64,000 bases of DNA, from NCBI GenBank assembly GCA_019634925.1, contig JAHCAL010000002.1, positions 310,001 through 374,000 on the forward strand, written 5' to 3'. Source of the DNA: Pseudomonadales bacterium. GTDB taxonomy: Bacteria > Pseudomonadota > Gammaproteobacteria > Pseudomonadales > Azotimanducaceae. The position numbers and the translations under genes were made by a program. A model generated the notes under the pieces. It did not search any database. It was not told the origin of the DNA and was given only the letters and a program-made list of their open reading frames with translations. This document shows positions 10,856-19,855 of this stretch, one piece after another (within the stretch, counting starts at the first letter, position 1; every line of letters starts with the position of its first letter).

Positions 10856-11512
10856 TCACCGCGACATCGAGTCGGGGGCGCAAGTCACGACGGCCCGCAC
10901 ACGTTCGCTGATCGCCGGCCACGCGCCGGCCGCCACCAGCGCTGGCGGCGTCAGCCAGCTCCCCGCGACCCATGAAACCGACGCCAGTTCGAGATAGTCG
11001 GCAACGTTGCTCGCGTCCACGCCGCCCGTGGGGCAGAAACGTGCCTCACGGAACACCGGGGCGAGGCTCACGAGCGTGCGCACGCCCCCCGCCGCTTCGG
11101 CAGGAAAGAACTTGAGCAGGCGGTAGCCATGCTCGAGGGCCACGGCGACCTCGCTCGCGGTCTGCACGCCGGGCAGCCAGGGCAACGCCGATTCCCGCGC
11201 CCGGGCGAAGAGACCCGGCGTCGCGCACGGTGAGACCATGAAGTGTGCGCCGGCCCGCTCCGCCGCATCCCATTGCCGGGCGTCGAGCACGGTCCCCGCG
11301 CCGACACAGAGATCGGGATGTTCGCCGACGATTCGCCGGAGATGGTCGATGGCCGTCGGCGTACGCAGCGTGATCTCGATACAGGTCACGCCCCCGTCGC
11401 GCAGGGCACCGATCAGGCCGGGCAGAATGTCCGCGTCGCCGATGGTGAGCACCGGGACGACCCGCTGTCGGGCCGCCAGCGATGCAAACGTGCTGCCGGT
11501 CGCGTCGGTCAT
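10856..11512 (-). CDS. eda: 2-dehydro-3-deoxy-phosphogluconate/4-hydroxy-2-oxoglutarate aldolase
   Basis: 218 residues, normal for class I KDPG aldolases. The proton-transfer Glu sits in CIEITLRTP and the Schiff-base Lys in LLKFFPAE; PTGGV is the phosphate-binding loop. The enzyme cleaves KDPG into pyruvate and glyceraldehyde 3-phosphate. It is convergent with the ammonia-lyase-like gene and 9 bases after the dioxygenase gene on the same strand. It may serve this cassette rather than the general Entner-Doudoroff route, as no edd is in the window. Confidence 0.9.
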   Translation of the reverse strand: MTDATGSTFASLAARQRVVPVLTIGDADILPGLIGALRDGGVTCIEITLRTPTAIDHLRRIVGEHPDLCVGAGTVLDARQWDAAERAGAHFMVSPCATPGLFARARESALPWLPGVQTASEVAVALEHGYRLLKFFPAEAAGGVRTLVSLAPVFREARFCPTGGVDASNVADYLELASVSWVAGSWLTPPALVAAGAWPAISERVRAVVTCAPDSMSR

Positions 11513-11521
11513 CGTGCGTGG

Positions 11522-12349
11522 CTACCAGGGATCCACCCCGGCGAGCCGGCGACCGAGCGGCGTGAGATCCGCCGGTGGTCCGGGCTCCGGATCGCGCTGG
11601 CCGGGCACGGCCTGCCGCAGCGCCCAGGCTGGCGGCCGCTTTTCCTGGTGCAGCCGGCAGAGCGTCTGCCGGGCTGTCTCGTCGCCCGCCGGATGCATGG
11701 CGACGTACTGCACCCACCGCGGCCGCGTATGCAGGTTCGCACCGCTGGTATGCGGCATGCGGCGATCCCACACCACGAGACTCCCCGCAGGCCCGCCGAC
11801 CGGCACGAGCTCGAAGCCGGTCACGTCGGGCTGCAGCGGGTTCGGGTCGTCGCCATGCGCCGCGAGCCACGACGCAAGTCCGCGATAGAGTTCAGGGACA
11901 CAACAGAATGCGCCCTGCTCCGGCGCGGTATCGGTCAGGTAAACCAGCCCCTGGATCGAGCGCGCTGCAGGTTGTCGGGGGTCGCCGTCCCAGTGCACGG
12001 GATCGACCCGGTACGGCCGTTCGAACAGAGCAGCCGGCGCTTTCACCGAGACCCGGTCGATCGTGACCCAGAGCGAATCGAGACCGTAGAGCGCGGCAAA
12101 CACGGCATGCACCTCGGGAAACTGACGCACGTCCCACAGCGCCTGGGCGTGGTGCAGCGGTACGATGCCGTGACCCTGCGCTGCGTGATTGCGCCAGGTA
12201 CGCGGGTCTTCCTCGACCACGCCGGTGAAGTCCGAGATGGCCGCGCGGACCCGTGCACAGAGCGTCGCCGGAACGACGCTTTCGACCACCAGGTAGCCCT
12301 GCTCGAGGAATCGCGTCCGGTCGGCCGGGCCGATCACGCGGTGTACCAT
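11522..12349 (-). CDS. Phytanoyl-CoA dioxygenase family Fe(II)/2-oxoglutarate oxygenase
   Basis: 275 residues. A H-W-D triad segment near residue 125 and a distal His in RRMPHTSG followed by Arg in the next strand give the HxD...H facial triad and the 2-oxoglutarate anchor of the PhyH superfamily. These are small-molecule hydroxylases; some oxidise sugars, ectoine or sulfonates. It heads a two-gene unit with the KDPG aldolase and is divergent from the sugar kinase with only 30 bases between starts, so it probably conditions the same substrate. The substrate is not known. Confidence 0.8.
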   Translation of the reverse strand: MVHRVIGPADRTRFLEQGYLVVESVVPATLCARVRAAISDFTGVVEEDPRTWRNHAAQGHGIVPLHHAQALWDVRQFPEVHAVFAALYGLDSLWVTIDRVSVKAPAALFERPYRVDPVHWDGDPRQPAARSIQGLVYLTDTAPEQGAFCCVPELYRGLASWLAAHGDDPNPLQPDVTGFELVPVGGPAGSLVVWDRRMPHTSGANLHTRPRWVQYVAMHPAGDETARQTLCRLHQEKRPPAWALRQAVPGQRDPEPGPPADLTPLGRRLAGVDPW

Positions 12350-12379
12350 GGCGCACGAACGTCACGGAACGCGTAACGC

Positions 12380-13798
12380 ATGGACGATCTCCTGCTTGGC
12401 ATCGACCTCGGCACGACGCGCCTCAAGGTATCGGCATTCGCCTTCGACGGGACTCTACACCACCAATCGGCCAAGCGGCACACCGAGCACCGGGACACAA
12501 CCGGCGCCTGGCAGGATCCCGACGCGTGGTGGCGTGACGTGGTCGATCTGGTGCGGGCGGTACGCGCCGCGGCCGGCGCGCGCCGGATCGCAGGGATCGG
12601 CCTGTCGGGGCGCGGCGGCGCCGGCATCTTTCTCGACGCCGCGGGCCAGGTGCTGGTACCACCCTGGTCGGATACGCGGCATGCCGCCTGGCAGAAACGC
12701 CTGCGCGAACATCCGGCCGGACAGGCGCTTGCGCCTTACGCAACCGCGCTGGCGGCCAAGTACCTGTGGCTGCGCGAACATCGGCCACAGACTGCTGCAC
12801 GCATCCGCCGCGCCTGCCATGCCAAGGACTTCCTGCTCTACCGGCTGGCCGGAGAACACCTGACCGACTGGTCTTCCGGTCCGGACGGTGCGCACTGGCC
12901 AACAGCGCTGCTCGAGGCCTTCGCCGTGGAGCCTGACCTGCTACCCACCCCGGCATTGCCCTGGCAACTCGCGGGTACGCTGACCCCGGCTGCCGCCGAG
13001 GCGCTGGGCTTGCCCATCGCCACACCGGTCGCGGTGGGCGCACACGACGGCATCTGCGCCAACGTCGGCGCCGGCGCTACGCGTCCCGGCGATTGCGCGA
13101 TCACCCTGGGCACGCACGCGGTGGTACGCGCCGTCGCGAGCGAACCCATCGCCGATGCGAACCGGTTCTACGGATTGCCGCCGGATCGCCACGTGTACGG
13201 CGGCAACGGACTGATGGGTGGACGGGCCGCGGACTGGTTCCTCGACCTGATCGGGAGCCCTGAAGAAGAACGCACGGCGGCGTTCGCGCGCATGGATGCG
13301 CTCGCGGCCGAAGTGCCCGCTGGCGCCGAAGGTATCCGGTTTCTGCCGTTTCTCGACGGCCAGATCGCACCGCGGCACCGGCCGCGCGCGCGCGCCGTGT
13401 TCGCGGGACTCGGCATCGGTCACGGTGCGGCGCACGCGTATCGGGCGGTGCTGGAAGGCACCGCCTTCGCGGTGCGGGAGATCTTCGACCAGGTTGTCGG
13501 CTGGACCGGCGAACCGCACCGGCTGCGCCTCACCGGCAGCGGCGCACGCAGTCCGCTCTGGCGCGGGATACTCGCAGGCGCGCTGGAGCGCCCGCTGGAC
13601 TACTCGGACGCAGCAGTCGAAGGCCGCGGCGCCGCGATATTCCTGGCGGTCGCGCTCGGCATCCACCCCGATTTCGACCGGGCGGCCGATGCGATGGTCC
13701 CGGTGGTCGGAACGGCGGAACCGGTCGTTTCCGATCGCGCAGCGTATCGGCTGGCGTTCGCAGACTGGCAGAGGCTGAATCGAACGGTCGAGACCTGA
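12380..13798 (+). CDS. FGGY family carbohydrate kinase
   Basis: 472 residues with the N-terminal phosphate motif GIDLGTTRLKV and the C-terminal adenosine block RLTGSGARSPLW...GRGAA, the two FGGY signatures. GGNGLMGG and AHDGICANVGAG fit gluconokinase/xylulokinase relatives. It phosphorylates a sugar or sugar acid with ATP in the cytoplasm. By context a 6-phosphorylated aldonic or 2-aminoaldonic acid would feed the ammonia-lyase-like enzyme and aldolase. Specificity cannot be decided from sequence. Confidence 0.88.
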   Translation: MDDLLLGIDLGTTRLKVSAFAFDGTLHHQSAKRHTEHRDTTGAWQDPDAWWRDVVDLVRAVRAAAGARRIAGIGLSGRGGAGIFLDAAGQVLVPPWSDTRHAAWQKRLREHPAGQALAPYATALAAKYLWLREHRPQTAARIRRACHAKDFLLYRLAGEHLTDWSSGPDGAHWPTALLEAFAVEPDLLPTPALPWQLAGTLTPAAAEALGLPIATPVAVGAHDGICANVGAGATRPGDCAITLGTHAVVRAVASEPIADANRFYGLPPDRHVYGGNGLMGGRAADWFLDLIGSPEEERTAAFARMDALAAEVPAGAEGIRFLPFLDGQIAPRHRPRARAVFAGLGIGHGAAHAYRAVLEGTAFAVREIFDQVVGWTGEPHRLRLTGSGARSPLWRGILAGALERPLDYSDAAVEGRGAAIFLAVALGIHPDFDRAADAMVPVVGTAEPVVSDRAAYRLAFADWQRLNRTVET

Positions 13799-13903
13799 AC
13801 ACATGCACCGCGTCCGCGCCTCGGCGGTGGCGCCCAACTCATCTGCACAACCATCACCGCACGAACTATGGTGAAATACCCCGCCTGGCAACGGAGGAAT
13901 TCC

Positions 13904-14341
13904 ATGGCCGACTACATCCCCCCCACGATCGACTGGGTCAGGAAGCACGTCGAACGGTACGAAAGCAGCGGCGGCACCGAAGCCACCACGCTGCCAAACA
14001 CCGATATGCCCTGCATCATCGTCACCCACACGGGCAACAAGACCGGCGGCATCCGCAAGATCCCGCTGATGCGGGTGAAGGTGGACGACAGCTACGTCCT
14101 GATCGGCTCCATGGGCGGGCAGCCGAAAAACCCGGTATGGGTCTACAACCTGCGCGTGCATCCGGACGTGGAGATCCGCGACGCCACCAGCGTGTACAGG
14201 ATGCGTGCGCGTGAAGTCACGGACCGCGCGGAGCGCAAACGTCTCTGGGATACGGCCGTGAAGGTGTTTCCGAACTACGCGGAGTACCAGGGCAAGACCA
14301 GCCGCGAGATCCCGGTGTTCCTGGCGGAGCCTGCCCCATAG
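13904..14341 (+). CDS. Nitroreductase family deazaflavin (F420)-type oxidoreductase, Ddn/DUF385 fold
   Basis: 145 residues from an ATG preceded by GGAGGAA at a good distance. The split-barrel blocks (THTGNKTGGIRKIPLMR, GSMGGQPKNPVWVYNL, HPDVEI) are those of the Ddn-like group, which bind F420 or related flavins and reduce nitro or enone groups. The Gly-Gly-x-P-K-N-P segment is diagnostic. Gammaproteobacteria rarely make F420, so the cofactor is uncertain. It stands alone, convergent with the molybdenum enzyme gene. Confidence 0.85.
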   Translation: MADYIPPTIDWVRKHVERYESSGGTEATTLPNTDMPCIIVTHTGNKTGGIRKIPLMRVKVDDSYVLIGSMGGQPKNPVWVYNLRVHPDVEIRDATSVYRMRAREVTDRAERKRLWDTAVKVFPNYAEYQGKTSREIPVFLAEPAP

Positions 14342-14376
14342 ACGAAGCCACAGGCTGAACCGTGACGCGCAGCTGG

Positions 14377-16662
14377 TCAGACGAGCGATTCCAGTCGCGC
14401 CCGCACGTGCTTGTGCCAGGGCGTTCCAACCCACGGATCCCGATCATCGAGGTCAGTGAGTTCGTTCGGCGCCACGCCAAAGGTAATCGACTGCCCGGAT
14501 GAATCGGGATAGCTCAATCCCAAACCGTTCGGCAGCGAGATGGTGCCCTGCTGCATGCCGTCATCGTAGCGCACCACCACGACTGCCGCGCCGCGCCTGG
14601 TCACGAGCCGCGCCTCTGCAGCATCGTCTATGCCGTAAGCTTTGCCATCGGCAGGATGGATGGCCAGCGAGGCCGGGTCATCAGCCTTCATCCAGGCGGG
14701 ATCGCGGATCGCTGTGTTGGCCGTGTACAGGCGGCGCTCACCGGCCACCAGCAGCAGCGGAAACCGGTCGCTGCGCTCGGGCAGCCTGAAGTCCTTCAGC
14801 GTTTCCCATTCCTGCAGCATCTCAGCCATGCCGAGTTCGAGCTTGCCGGATCGCATGCGCCACTGCCGGCGGTCGCTCTGCGGGTCCGCCCTGGAAACCA
14901 CCGTGCCCGAGCGTTGTGCAAGGATCGTCCGGAACAGCGCGTTGCCGAGCGCAAGTCCCTCGCCCGCATGGCCCGCGCGGCGCACGTCGTCGGCGTTTTC
15001 ACGGGCGTAGGTCTGGCACAGCAGCCACAGCGGCGCAGCGGAAGCGAAGCCTTCGGGAAGCGCTGGCCCGAGCGTCCGGTAGAGCACGTAGGTGGCATAG
15101 GCGCCGATGCGTGAGTCATCGCGCATGCCCGCAAAGAAAGCCTCGGCGTAGTGCTCCAGCCCTCGGTCGGCGGCGGCCTTCAGGCCATCCAGGTCACCGG
15201 GCGAAAAGACGTCCAGCGCTTCGACGAGGCGTGCATGAATTTCCGCTTCGGGCAGCGTGCCCGGCCTCGGCTCGAACAGCGCATGACGCAGATGAAAAAA
15301 GTTGTCGGGATATTCGAAGTTGAAGAACGTGGCCTCGACCTTCTCGTACTGGGACGATGCCGGCAGCACGTAGTCGGCGAGCCGCGCCGTCTCGGTCATC
15401 GCCACGTCGATGACCACCAGCGTGTCGAGGGCGTCACACGCTTCGCGAAAGCGTTGCGAATCCGCGACCGAATGCGCGGGGTTGCCGCTCTCGACCAGCA
15501 TGCCTCGAATCCGACCCGGATGGTCGGTCAGAATCTCTTCGGCAATGGAATTACAGGGCAGCAGACCACAGACGATCCGCGCGCCGGTGACGGGGCTGGT
15601 GCGGTAGTTCTCTTCGTACCCCTGATCGTTGACGGTGCCGCTCCCGGTTCCGAAACTGAAAATCGACAGCAGTGGATTGACCAGGTGCATCCCGCCGGGG
15701 ATTGCAAAGCTGCCGCGCAGGACGAACAGCAGAATGTTCAGGTAACTGCACAAGGTCGAATTCGGCGCCATCTCGATACCGACGTCTTCGTAGACCGCCA
15801 CCTTGTCGGTGGCCCCGAGCGCCTGAGCCGCCAGGGCCACCTGGGTGAGTTCGATGCCCGCAAACGCCGCATAGGTTTCGACCGGAACATCCCGCAGGAA
15901 CGCGAGGACCCGTTCGTAGCCGTTCGTATGCGCGTCGAGCCACGCCGCGTCTATCAGGCCGTGCTGCACCATATATGCAAGTATCGCGGTGATGCACCAC
16001 GCGTCGGTGCCGGGCTTCACCGCCAGATGAATGTCGGCAAGTTCCGCGGTTTCCGTGCGGCGCGGATCGAACACGATCAGTGTCCGGTTCGGGTCCTTCG
16101 CGATTTCCCGGATGACGATGCGCGCGCGCTGAAAGCCGTTGGTTTGCCAGGCGTTCTTCCCCATCATCAGGGCGACGTCGCAGTGCTCGAAATCGCCGTG
16201 CCAGTAGCCGCCGAGGACCCGCTGGCTGGTCCAGGCCAGTCCTGTTTTCTCCTGGGCCAGCGCGTTGGAGCGGAGCCTGATCCCCAACGCTCGCTGGGTG
16301 GCACTCACGTGAAAGGGGCCCAGGTGGTTGCCCTGGCCGCCGCCGCCGTAGTACACGATCCTGTCACCGCCGACGGTGTCCCGAATGGATTTGAAACGGG
16401 CGGCGACCTCGGTGATTGCCGTGTCCCAGTCGATCTCCTCGAAGGTGCCATCGGGGCGCCGCCGCAGCGGCGATGAAAGCCGGTCACGACCCTGCTGGTA
16501 GTAGTCCAGCCGCGACGCCTTGTTGCACAGATATCCGCGGGAAGCAGGATGATCCTTGTCGCCGCGTACCTTGACGATGTGTCCGTCGTTCACCTCGACC
16601 AGGATGCCGCAGTTGGCGTAGCAGAGGTTGCACGCGGTGGGATGCAGTTCCGATGCGGACAT
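14377..16662 (-). CDS. Molybdopterin-dependent oxidoreductase (CISM/formate dehydrogenase-like large subunit)
   Basis: 761 residues from an ATG with GGGAG upstream. An N-terminal CxxCxxxC (C-N-L-C-Y-A-N-C) followed by a fourth Cys in GYLCNKA binds a 4Fe-4S cluster; the rest matches bis-MGD oxidoreductases, and a molydopterin-dinucleotide-binding domain ends the chain (about residues 640-760). No Tat signal, so it is cytoplasmic. No iron-sulfur or membrane partner gene is adjacent. It is the last gene of a six-gene minus-strand run behind an HxlR regulator. Substrate unknown; an organic-acid or hydroxylation reaction is possible. Confidence 0.85.
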   Translation of the reverse strand: MSASELHPTACNLCYANCGILVEVNDGHIVKVRGDKDHPASRGYLCNKASRLDYYQQGRDRLSSPLRRRPDGTFEEIDWDTAITEVAARFKSIRDTVGGDRIVYYGGGGQGNHLGPFHVSATQRALGIRLRSNALAQEKTGLAWTSQRVLGGYWHGDFEHCDVALMMGKNAWQTNGFQRARIVIREIAKDPNRTLIVFDPRRTETAELADIHLAVKPGTDAWCITAILAYMVQHGLIDAAWLDAHTNGYERVLAFLRDVPVETYAAFAGIELTQVALAAQALGATDKVAVYEDVGIEMAPNSTLCSYLNILLFVLRGSFAIPGGMHLVNPLLSIFSFGTGSGTVNDQGYEENYRTSPVTGARIVCGLLPCNSIAEEILTDHPGRIRGMLVESGNPAHSVADSQRFREACDALDTLVVIDVAMTETARLADYVLPASSQYEKVEATFFNFEYPDNFFHLRHALFEPRPGTLPEAEIHARLVEALDVFSPGDLDGLKAAADRGLEHYAEAFFAGMRDDSRIGAYATYVLYRTLGPALPEGFASAAPLWLLCQTYARENADDVRRAGHAGEGLALGNALFRTILAQRSGTVVSRADPQSDRRQWRMRSGKLELGMAEMLQEWETLKDFRLPERSDRFPLLLVAGERRLYTANTAIRDPAWMKADDPASLAIHPADGKAYGIDDAAEARLVTRRGAAVVVVRYDDGMQQGTISLPNGLGLSYPDSSGQSITFGVAPNELTDLDDRDPWVGTPWHKHVRARLESLV

Positions 16663-16732
16663 TCCAGGTCTCCCTGCAATCAGCGCGGGGCTTCTCGTCA
16701 TCTTGCGTCAACCGTGCGTCGGATGCCCGATC

Positions 16733-17473
16733 TCAGGCCGGTTTGCGAAACTTGAGGGTCATCCGGTCACTCTCGCCAATCGCGCGATACTTCGCTTCAT
16801 CGCCCGATTGCAGAAACGGCGGCAGCGACCAGACCCCCTTCGGGTGATCCCTGGTGTCCCTGGGGTTGGCGTTGATCTCGCTGGCCGCCTCGAGGACGAA
16901 CCCCGCACGCTCGGCAACCTCGGTGACATAGGCTTCGGTCACGTAACCAGTCGTGCGCATGATGTCCATGCCCGCATCCGGTCTCGCGCGATGTTCCACG
17001 ACGCCCAGCACGCCACCTGGCTTCAATGCCTGGAAGAATGCCGCGAAATACTCGTGTTCCTGGTCCGCCATGATCCAGTTGTGGACGTTGCGAAACGTCA
17101 TCGCGAGGTCGGTGGCTCCGGGAGGGGTCACACTCACTTCCCTGGGCGGATTGATGTGGCGCACGGTGACCCTGCCGAAGAGGTCCGGTTCCCGGTTCAT
17201 TCTGTCCTCGAACATGCCGAGCACCTTTGGCATGTATGGCTGGACTCCATCCGGTGAGAAGTGAGCCACGTAAAGGCGGCCCTTCTCCGCCAGGTACGGC
17301 GCGAGAATCTCCGTATACCAGCCCAACGACGGAAGGATCTCCAGCACCGTCATGTCGGGTTTGAGACCGAAGAATTCGAGGGTCTCGACGGGATGACGGG
17401 CGCCGTTGCGGGCGATGTTCTCCGGGCTGCGGTGAGCGCCGGTGATCAGCGCTCCCAGGGTGGCAGCTGCCAT
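16733..17473 (-). CDS. Class I SAM-dependent methyltransferase-like protein (cytoplasmic paralogue)
   Basis: 246 residues from an ATG preceded by AGGAG. The same landmarks as the exported protein at 2136 appear in order: RHPVETL, a motif-I-like LEILPSLGWYTE, NANPRDTRDHPKGVWSLPP and a final IGESDRMTLKF. No signal peptide remains. It sits between a crotonase and the molybdenum enzyme in one operon, 66 and 70 bases from them. Function not established; the shared C-terminal block suggests a defined family. Confidence 0.78.
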   Translation of the reverse strand: MAAATLGALITGAHRSPENIARNGARHPVETLEFFGLKPDMTVLEILPSLGWYTEILAPYLAEKGRLYVAHFSPDGVQPYMPKVLGMFEDRMNREPDLFGRVTVRHINPPREVSVTPPGATDLAMTFRNVHNWIMADQEHEYFAAFFQALKPGGVLGVVEHRARPDAGMDIMRTTGYVTEAYVTEVAERAGFVLEAASEINANPRDTRDHPKGVWSLPPFLQSGDEAKYRAIGESDRMTLKFRKPA

Positions 17474-17539
17474 GAGGTACTCCTGTTCCTGAATTGGTGA
17501 ACTCAGCCCGCGATGGGCCGACTCCCGTGTTCGCACACA

Positions 17540-18328
17540 CTATCGACCCTTGAAGACCGCCTTCCGGCGCTCGACGAACGACTGGATCCCTTCCCTGGCG
17601 TCTTCGGTGTTCATCACGCGCGCGTGGACGGCAGGGAGAACATCGATTGCCGCCTGCTCTCCCGCCGCGATGAACCGACGGCCGGCTTCTTTCGTGACCT
17701 GGATACCCAGCGGCGCATTGGCCGCGATCATCCGCGCCAGCTCCATGGCGCGTTCGATCTGGGTTCCTGGCGGCACCACCTCCTGTACCAGTCCTACACG
17801 GTAGGCTTCCGCGGCGTCGAACTCGTCGCACAGCATCAGGTGGTACATGGCGTTGCCCCATCCCGACCGGGTGATGTAGCGGAAGTGGGCGCCGCCCAGC
17901 GGGGCGATGCCGCGCTTGCCCTCCATCTGGCAGAAGCGGGCGTTGTCAGCGGCAACGACGATGTCACCGGCGAGCATCATTTCGATACCGACGGTGTACA
18001 CGATGCCCTGGACAGCCGTCACAACGGGCTTGCTGCATTGATTGGCGAGACCGAACGGATCCACGTTGCCCTCCGGCCGCGCCACCTTGATGGCGTTCGG
18101 GCCGAAGAACTTGGGCATGTCCAGCCCGGCGGTGAAGTCGTCTCCCGCCGCGCACAGAACGCCGACCCACAGATCATCCGTGGTTTCCAGCACAGTCATC
18201 GCGTCCGACAGCTGTTCCATCATGTACGGGTCGAACGCATTCTTCCTGGCGACGTTGTCGATGGTGATCTTGAGGATGTGCTCTGCGCGCTCGTGATACA
18301 CACGACCCGCTGGCTTTGCATTTGTCAT
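17540..18328 (-). CDS. Enoyl-CoA hydratase/isomerase (crotonase) family protein
   Basis: 262 residues from an ATG with AAGGAG upstream; a longer frame exists but reads as noise. Blocks VARKNAFDP, CAAGDDFTAGLD (oxyanion loop) and AGDIVVAADNARF are crotonase hallmarks, and GxA-type Glu positions follow in KRGIAPLGGAH. It acts on a CoA thioester, as hydratase, isomerase or C-C hydrolase. It belongs to the HxlR-linked operon. The acyl group is unknown. Confidence 0.88.
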   Translation of the reverse strand: MTNAKPAGRVYHERAEHILKITIDNVARKNAFDPYMMEQLSDAMTVLETTDDLWVGVLCAAGDDFTAGLDMPKFFGPNAIKVARPEGNVDPFGLANQCSKPVVTAVQGIVYTVGIEMMLAGDIVVAADNARFCQMEGKRGIAPLGGAHFRYITRSGWGNAMYHLMLCDEFDAAEAYRVGLVQEVVPPGTQIERAMELARMIAANAPLGIQVTKEAGRRFIAAGEQAAIDVLPAVHARVMNTEDAREGIQSFVERRKAVFKGR

Positions 18329-18369
18329 CGGTTGCTCCTTTGGATGAATAGTTGGGATCTCTCGCCGGC

Positions 18370-19056
18370 TCACCAGACCTCGTGGAACGGCCGCACTTCC
18401 GCCAGGAATGACCAGGCGGATCGGTCCTGCTGCACGAGGTGGAAGACTTCGTCGGCGATCGCATCCGGTTGGATGAAAAAGTCGTCGGCCTTGTCTGCAT
18501 GGAGTTCCCGCGCCCACGGCACATCGATCACCGCGTCGATCACGAGATAGGCGACGTGCACGCCCAGCGGTCCGAGATCGCGTGCCATCGATTCCGCGAG
18601 GATTCGCTGGGCTGCCTTGGTGGGTGCAAAGCCGGCGAAGCGCGCCCGGCCGCGCAACGCCGACGTGTTGCCAGTGACGATCAAGGCGCCGCGCCCGGCT
18701 TGCACCATGGTCGGGGTGGTCAACCGTGCCAGGTGCAGCAGCGCCATGACGTTGACCTGGAAGTTGCGCTCGAGCACCGCCGGATCGATTTCCCGGAACG
18801 TACCCCATGCGCCGCCGACGGCGTTGTGGACGACTACCTCTGCGGGTCCGGCTTTGGCTACCGCGGCGGCCAGCGCTTCTGGATCGGTGACGTCGCAGGG
18901 CAATGCGAGCGCATCCGGGAGTTCCGCAGCCAGCGCGTTCAGTCGCGACGCATCTCGCGCCAGGAGTGCCGTGCGATATCCCGCTGCCGAGAAACGGCGG
19001 GCAATCGAGCTTCCGGTTCCGGGTCCGACCCCGGTGATCAAGGCGAGCGGTTTCAC
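18370..19056 (-). CDS. SDR-like protein lacking the catalytic tyrosine (first of a pair)
   Basis: 228 residues, GTG start with GGAG upstream. The cofactor motif T-G-V-G-P-G-T-G is intact and Ser 132 lies in a TGNTS strand, but the YxxxK position reads F-A-P-T-K (Phe 143, Lys 147), so the catalytic Tyr is Phe. The C-terminus ends in W-S-F-L-A-E-V-R-P-F-H-E-V-W, close to that of its neighbour. It may bind NAD(P) or a CoA ester without classical dehydrogenase chemistry, or use another base. It lies 46 bases after its paralogue in one operon. Confidence 0.8.
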   Translation of the reverse strand: MKPLALITGVGPGTGSSIARRFSAAGYRTALLARDASRLNALAAELPDALALPCDVTDPEALAAAVAKAGPAEVVVHNAVGGAWGTFREIDPAVLERNFQVNVMALLHLARLTTPTMVQAGRGALIVTGNTSALRGRARFAGFAPTKAAQRILAESMARDLGPLGVHVAYLVIDAVIDVPWARELHADKADDFFIQPDAIADEVFHLVQQDRSAWSFLAEVRPFHEVW

Positions 19057-19102
19057 GCGGGTGTGCTCCGTTTCGTCAGTGTGAGGGAGTCGGTTCGATT
19101 CC

Positions 19103-19855
19103 CTACCAGGTCTCGGACCAGGGACGCAGCACGACTTCGAATGCCCAGGTGGACCGGTGCTGGCGGTGCAACTGAAGGTAGACGTCGGCGATGCGGTCGG
19201 GATGTGCCATGTTGTCGTCTGCGGTCTGACCCGCCAGCCGATGCGCACGAGAGCCGTCTGGTTGTTCCCATCCGATTGCGGCATCGATGGGCACGTGCAC
19301 CACGTGGATACCCTGGGGCATGAGTTCGCGCGCCATGCTCTGAGCGAGGCCTGCTTTGCCGTGTGATGCGGCGGCGAATGCACCGCTGCGGGGGTAGCCC
19401 TTGAGAGCGGCACTTGCGTTCGTGAACAGGATGGTGCCCTTGTGGCCGTCCCAGCCAGCCAGCTCCAGCATGGACTTGGCGGCTTGCTGACCTACCAGGA
19501 AGGCACTGAAGGTCGAGTTCGTGAGCGTGGCCAGCACGGCCTCGGCGTCCACCTCGGTGATCGACTTGCGGAACACCTCTCGCGGGCGGCCGTCGATGTT
19601 GTGGACCACGAGCCTGGGCGTGCCCAGACGGTGCCGGACCTCGTCGAACAGGTCTGTGACGGACGCCGGGTCGGATGCGTCGCACGCGACGAGCGTGACC
19701 CCGTGCTCCTCGGCAAGGGTCTGCAGCACCGGCTTGTTCGTGTCTCGTGCGGCAACCGCGACCCGCATACCCTGTTTCGTAAACAACCGGGTGCAGCTGG
19801 CGCTGATTCCGGGGCCGCCACCAACGATCAGGGCAACCTCTCGTTCGCTCATCAT
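19103..19855 (-). CDS. SDR-like protein lacking the catalytic tyrosine (second of a pair)
   Basis: 250 residues. The glycine motif is altered (V-G-G-G-P-G-I-S) and the YxxxK position is A-S-H-G-K (Ala 163, Lys 167), so no catalytic Tyr. Other SDR strands (AVAARD, CDASDP, LVVHNIDG, TILFTNASA) are kept, and the end reads W-A-F-E-V-V-L-R-P-W-S-E-T-W. Start ATG overlaps the stop of the upstream crotonase (ATGA), so it is translationally coupled. Together with the neighbour it may form a heterodimer; that is inference. Confidence 0.8.
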   Translation of the reverse strand: MMSEREVALIVGGGPGISASCTRLFTKQGMRVAVAARDTNKPVLQTLAEEHGVTLVACDASDPASVTDLFDEVRHRLGTPRLVVHNIDGRPREVFRKSITEVDAEAVLATLTNSTFSAFLVGQQAAKSMLELAGWDGHKGTILFTNASAALKGYPRSGAFAAASHGKAGLAQSMARELMPQGIHVVHVPIDAAIGWEQPDGSRAHRLAGQTADDNMAHPDRIADVYLQLHRQHRSTWAFEVVLRPWSETW

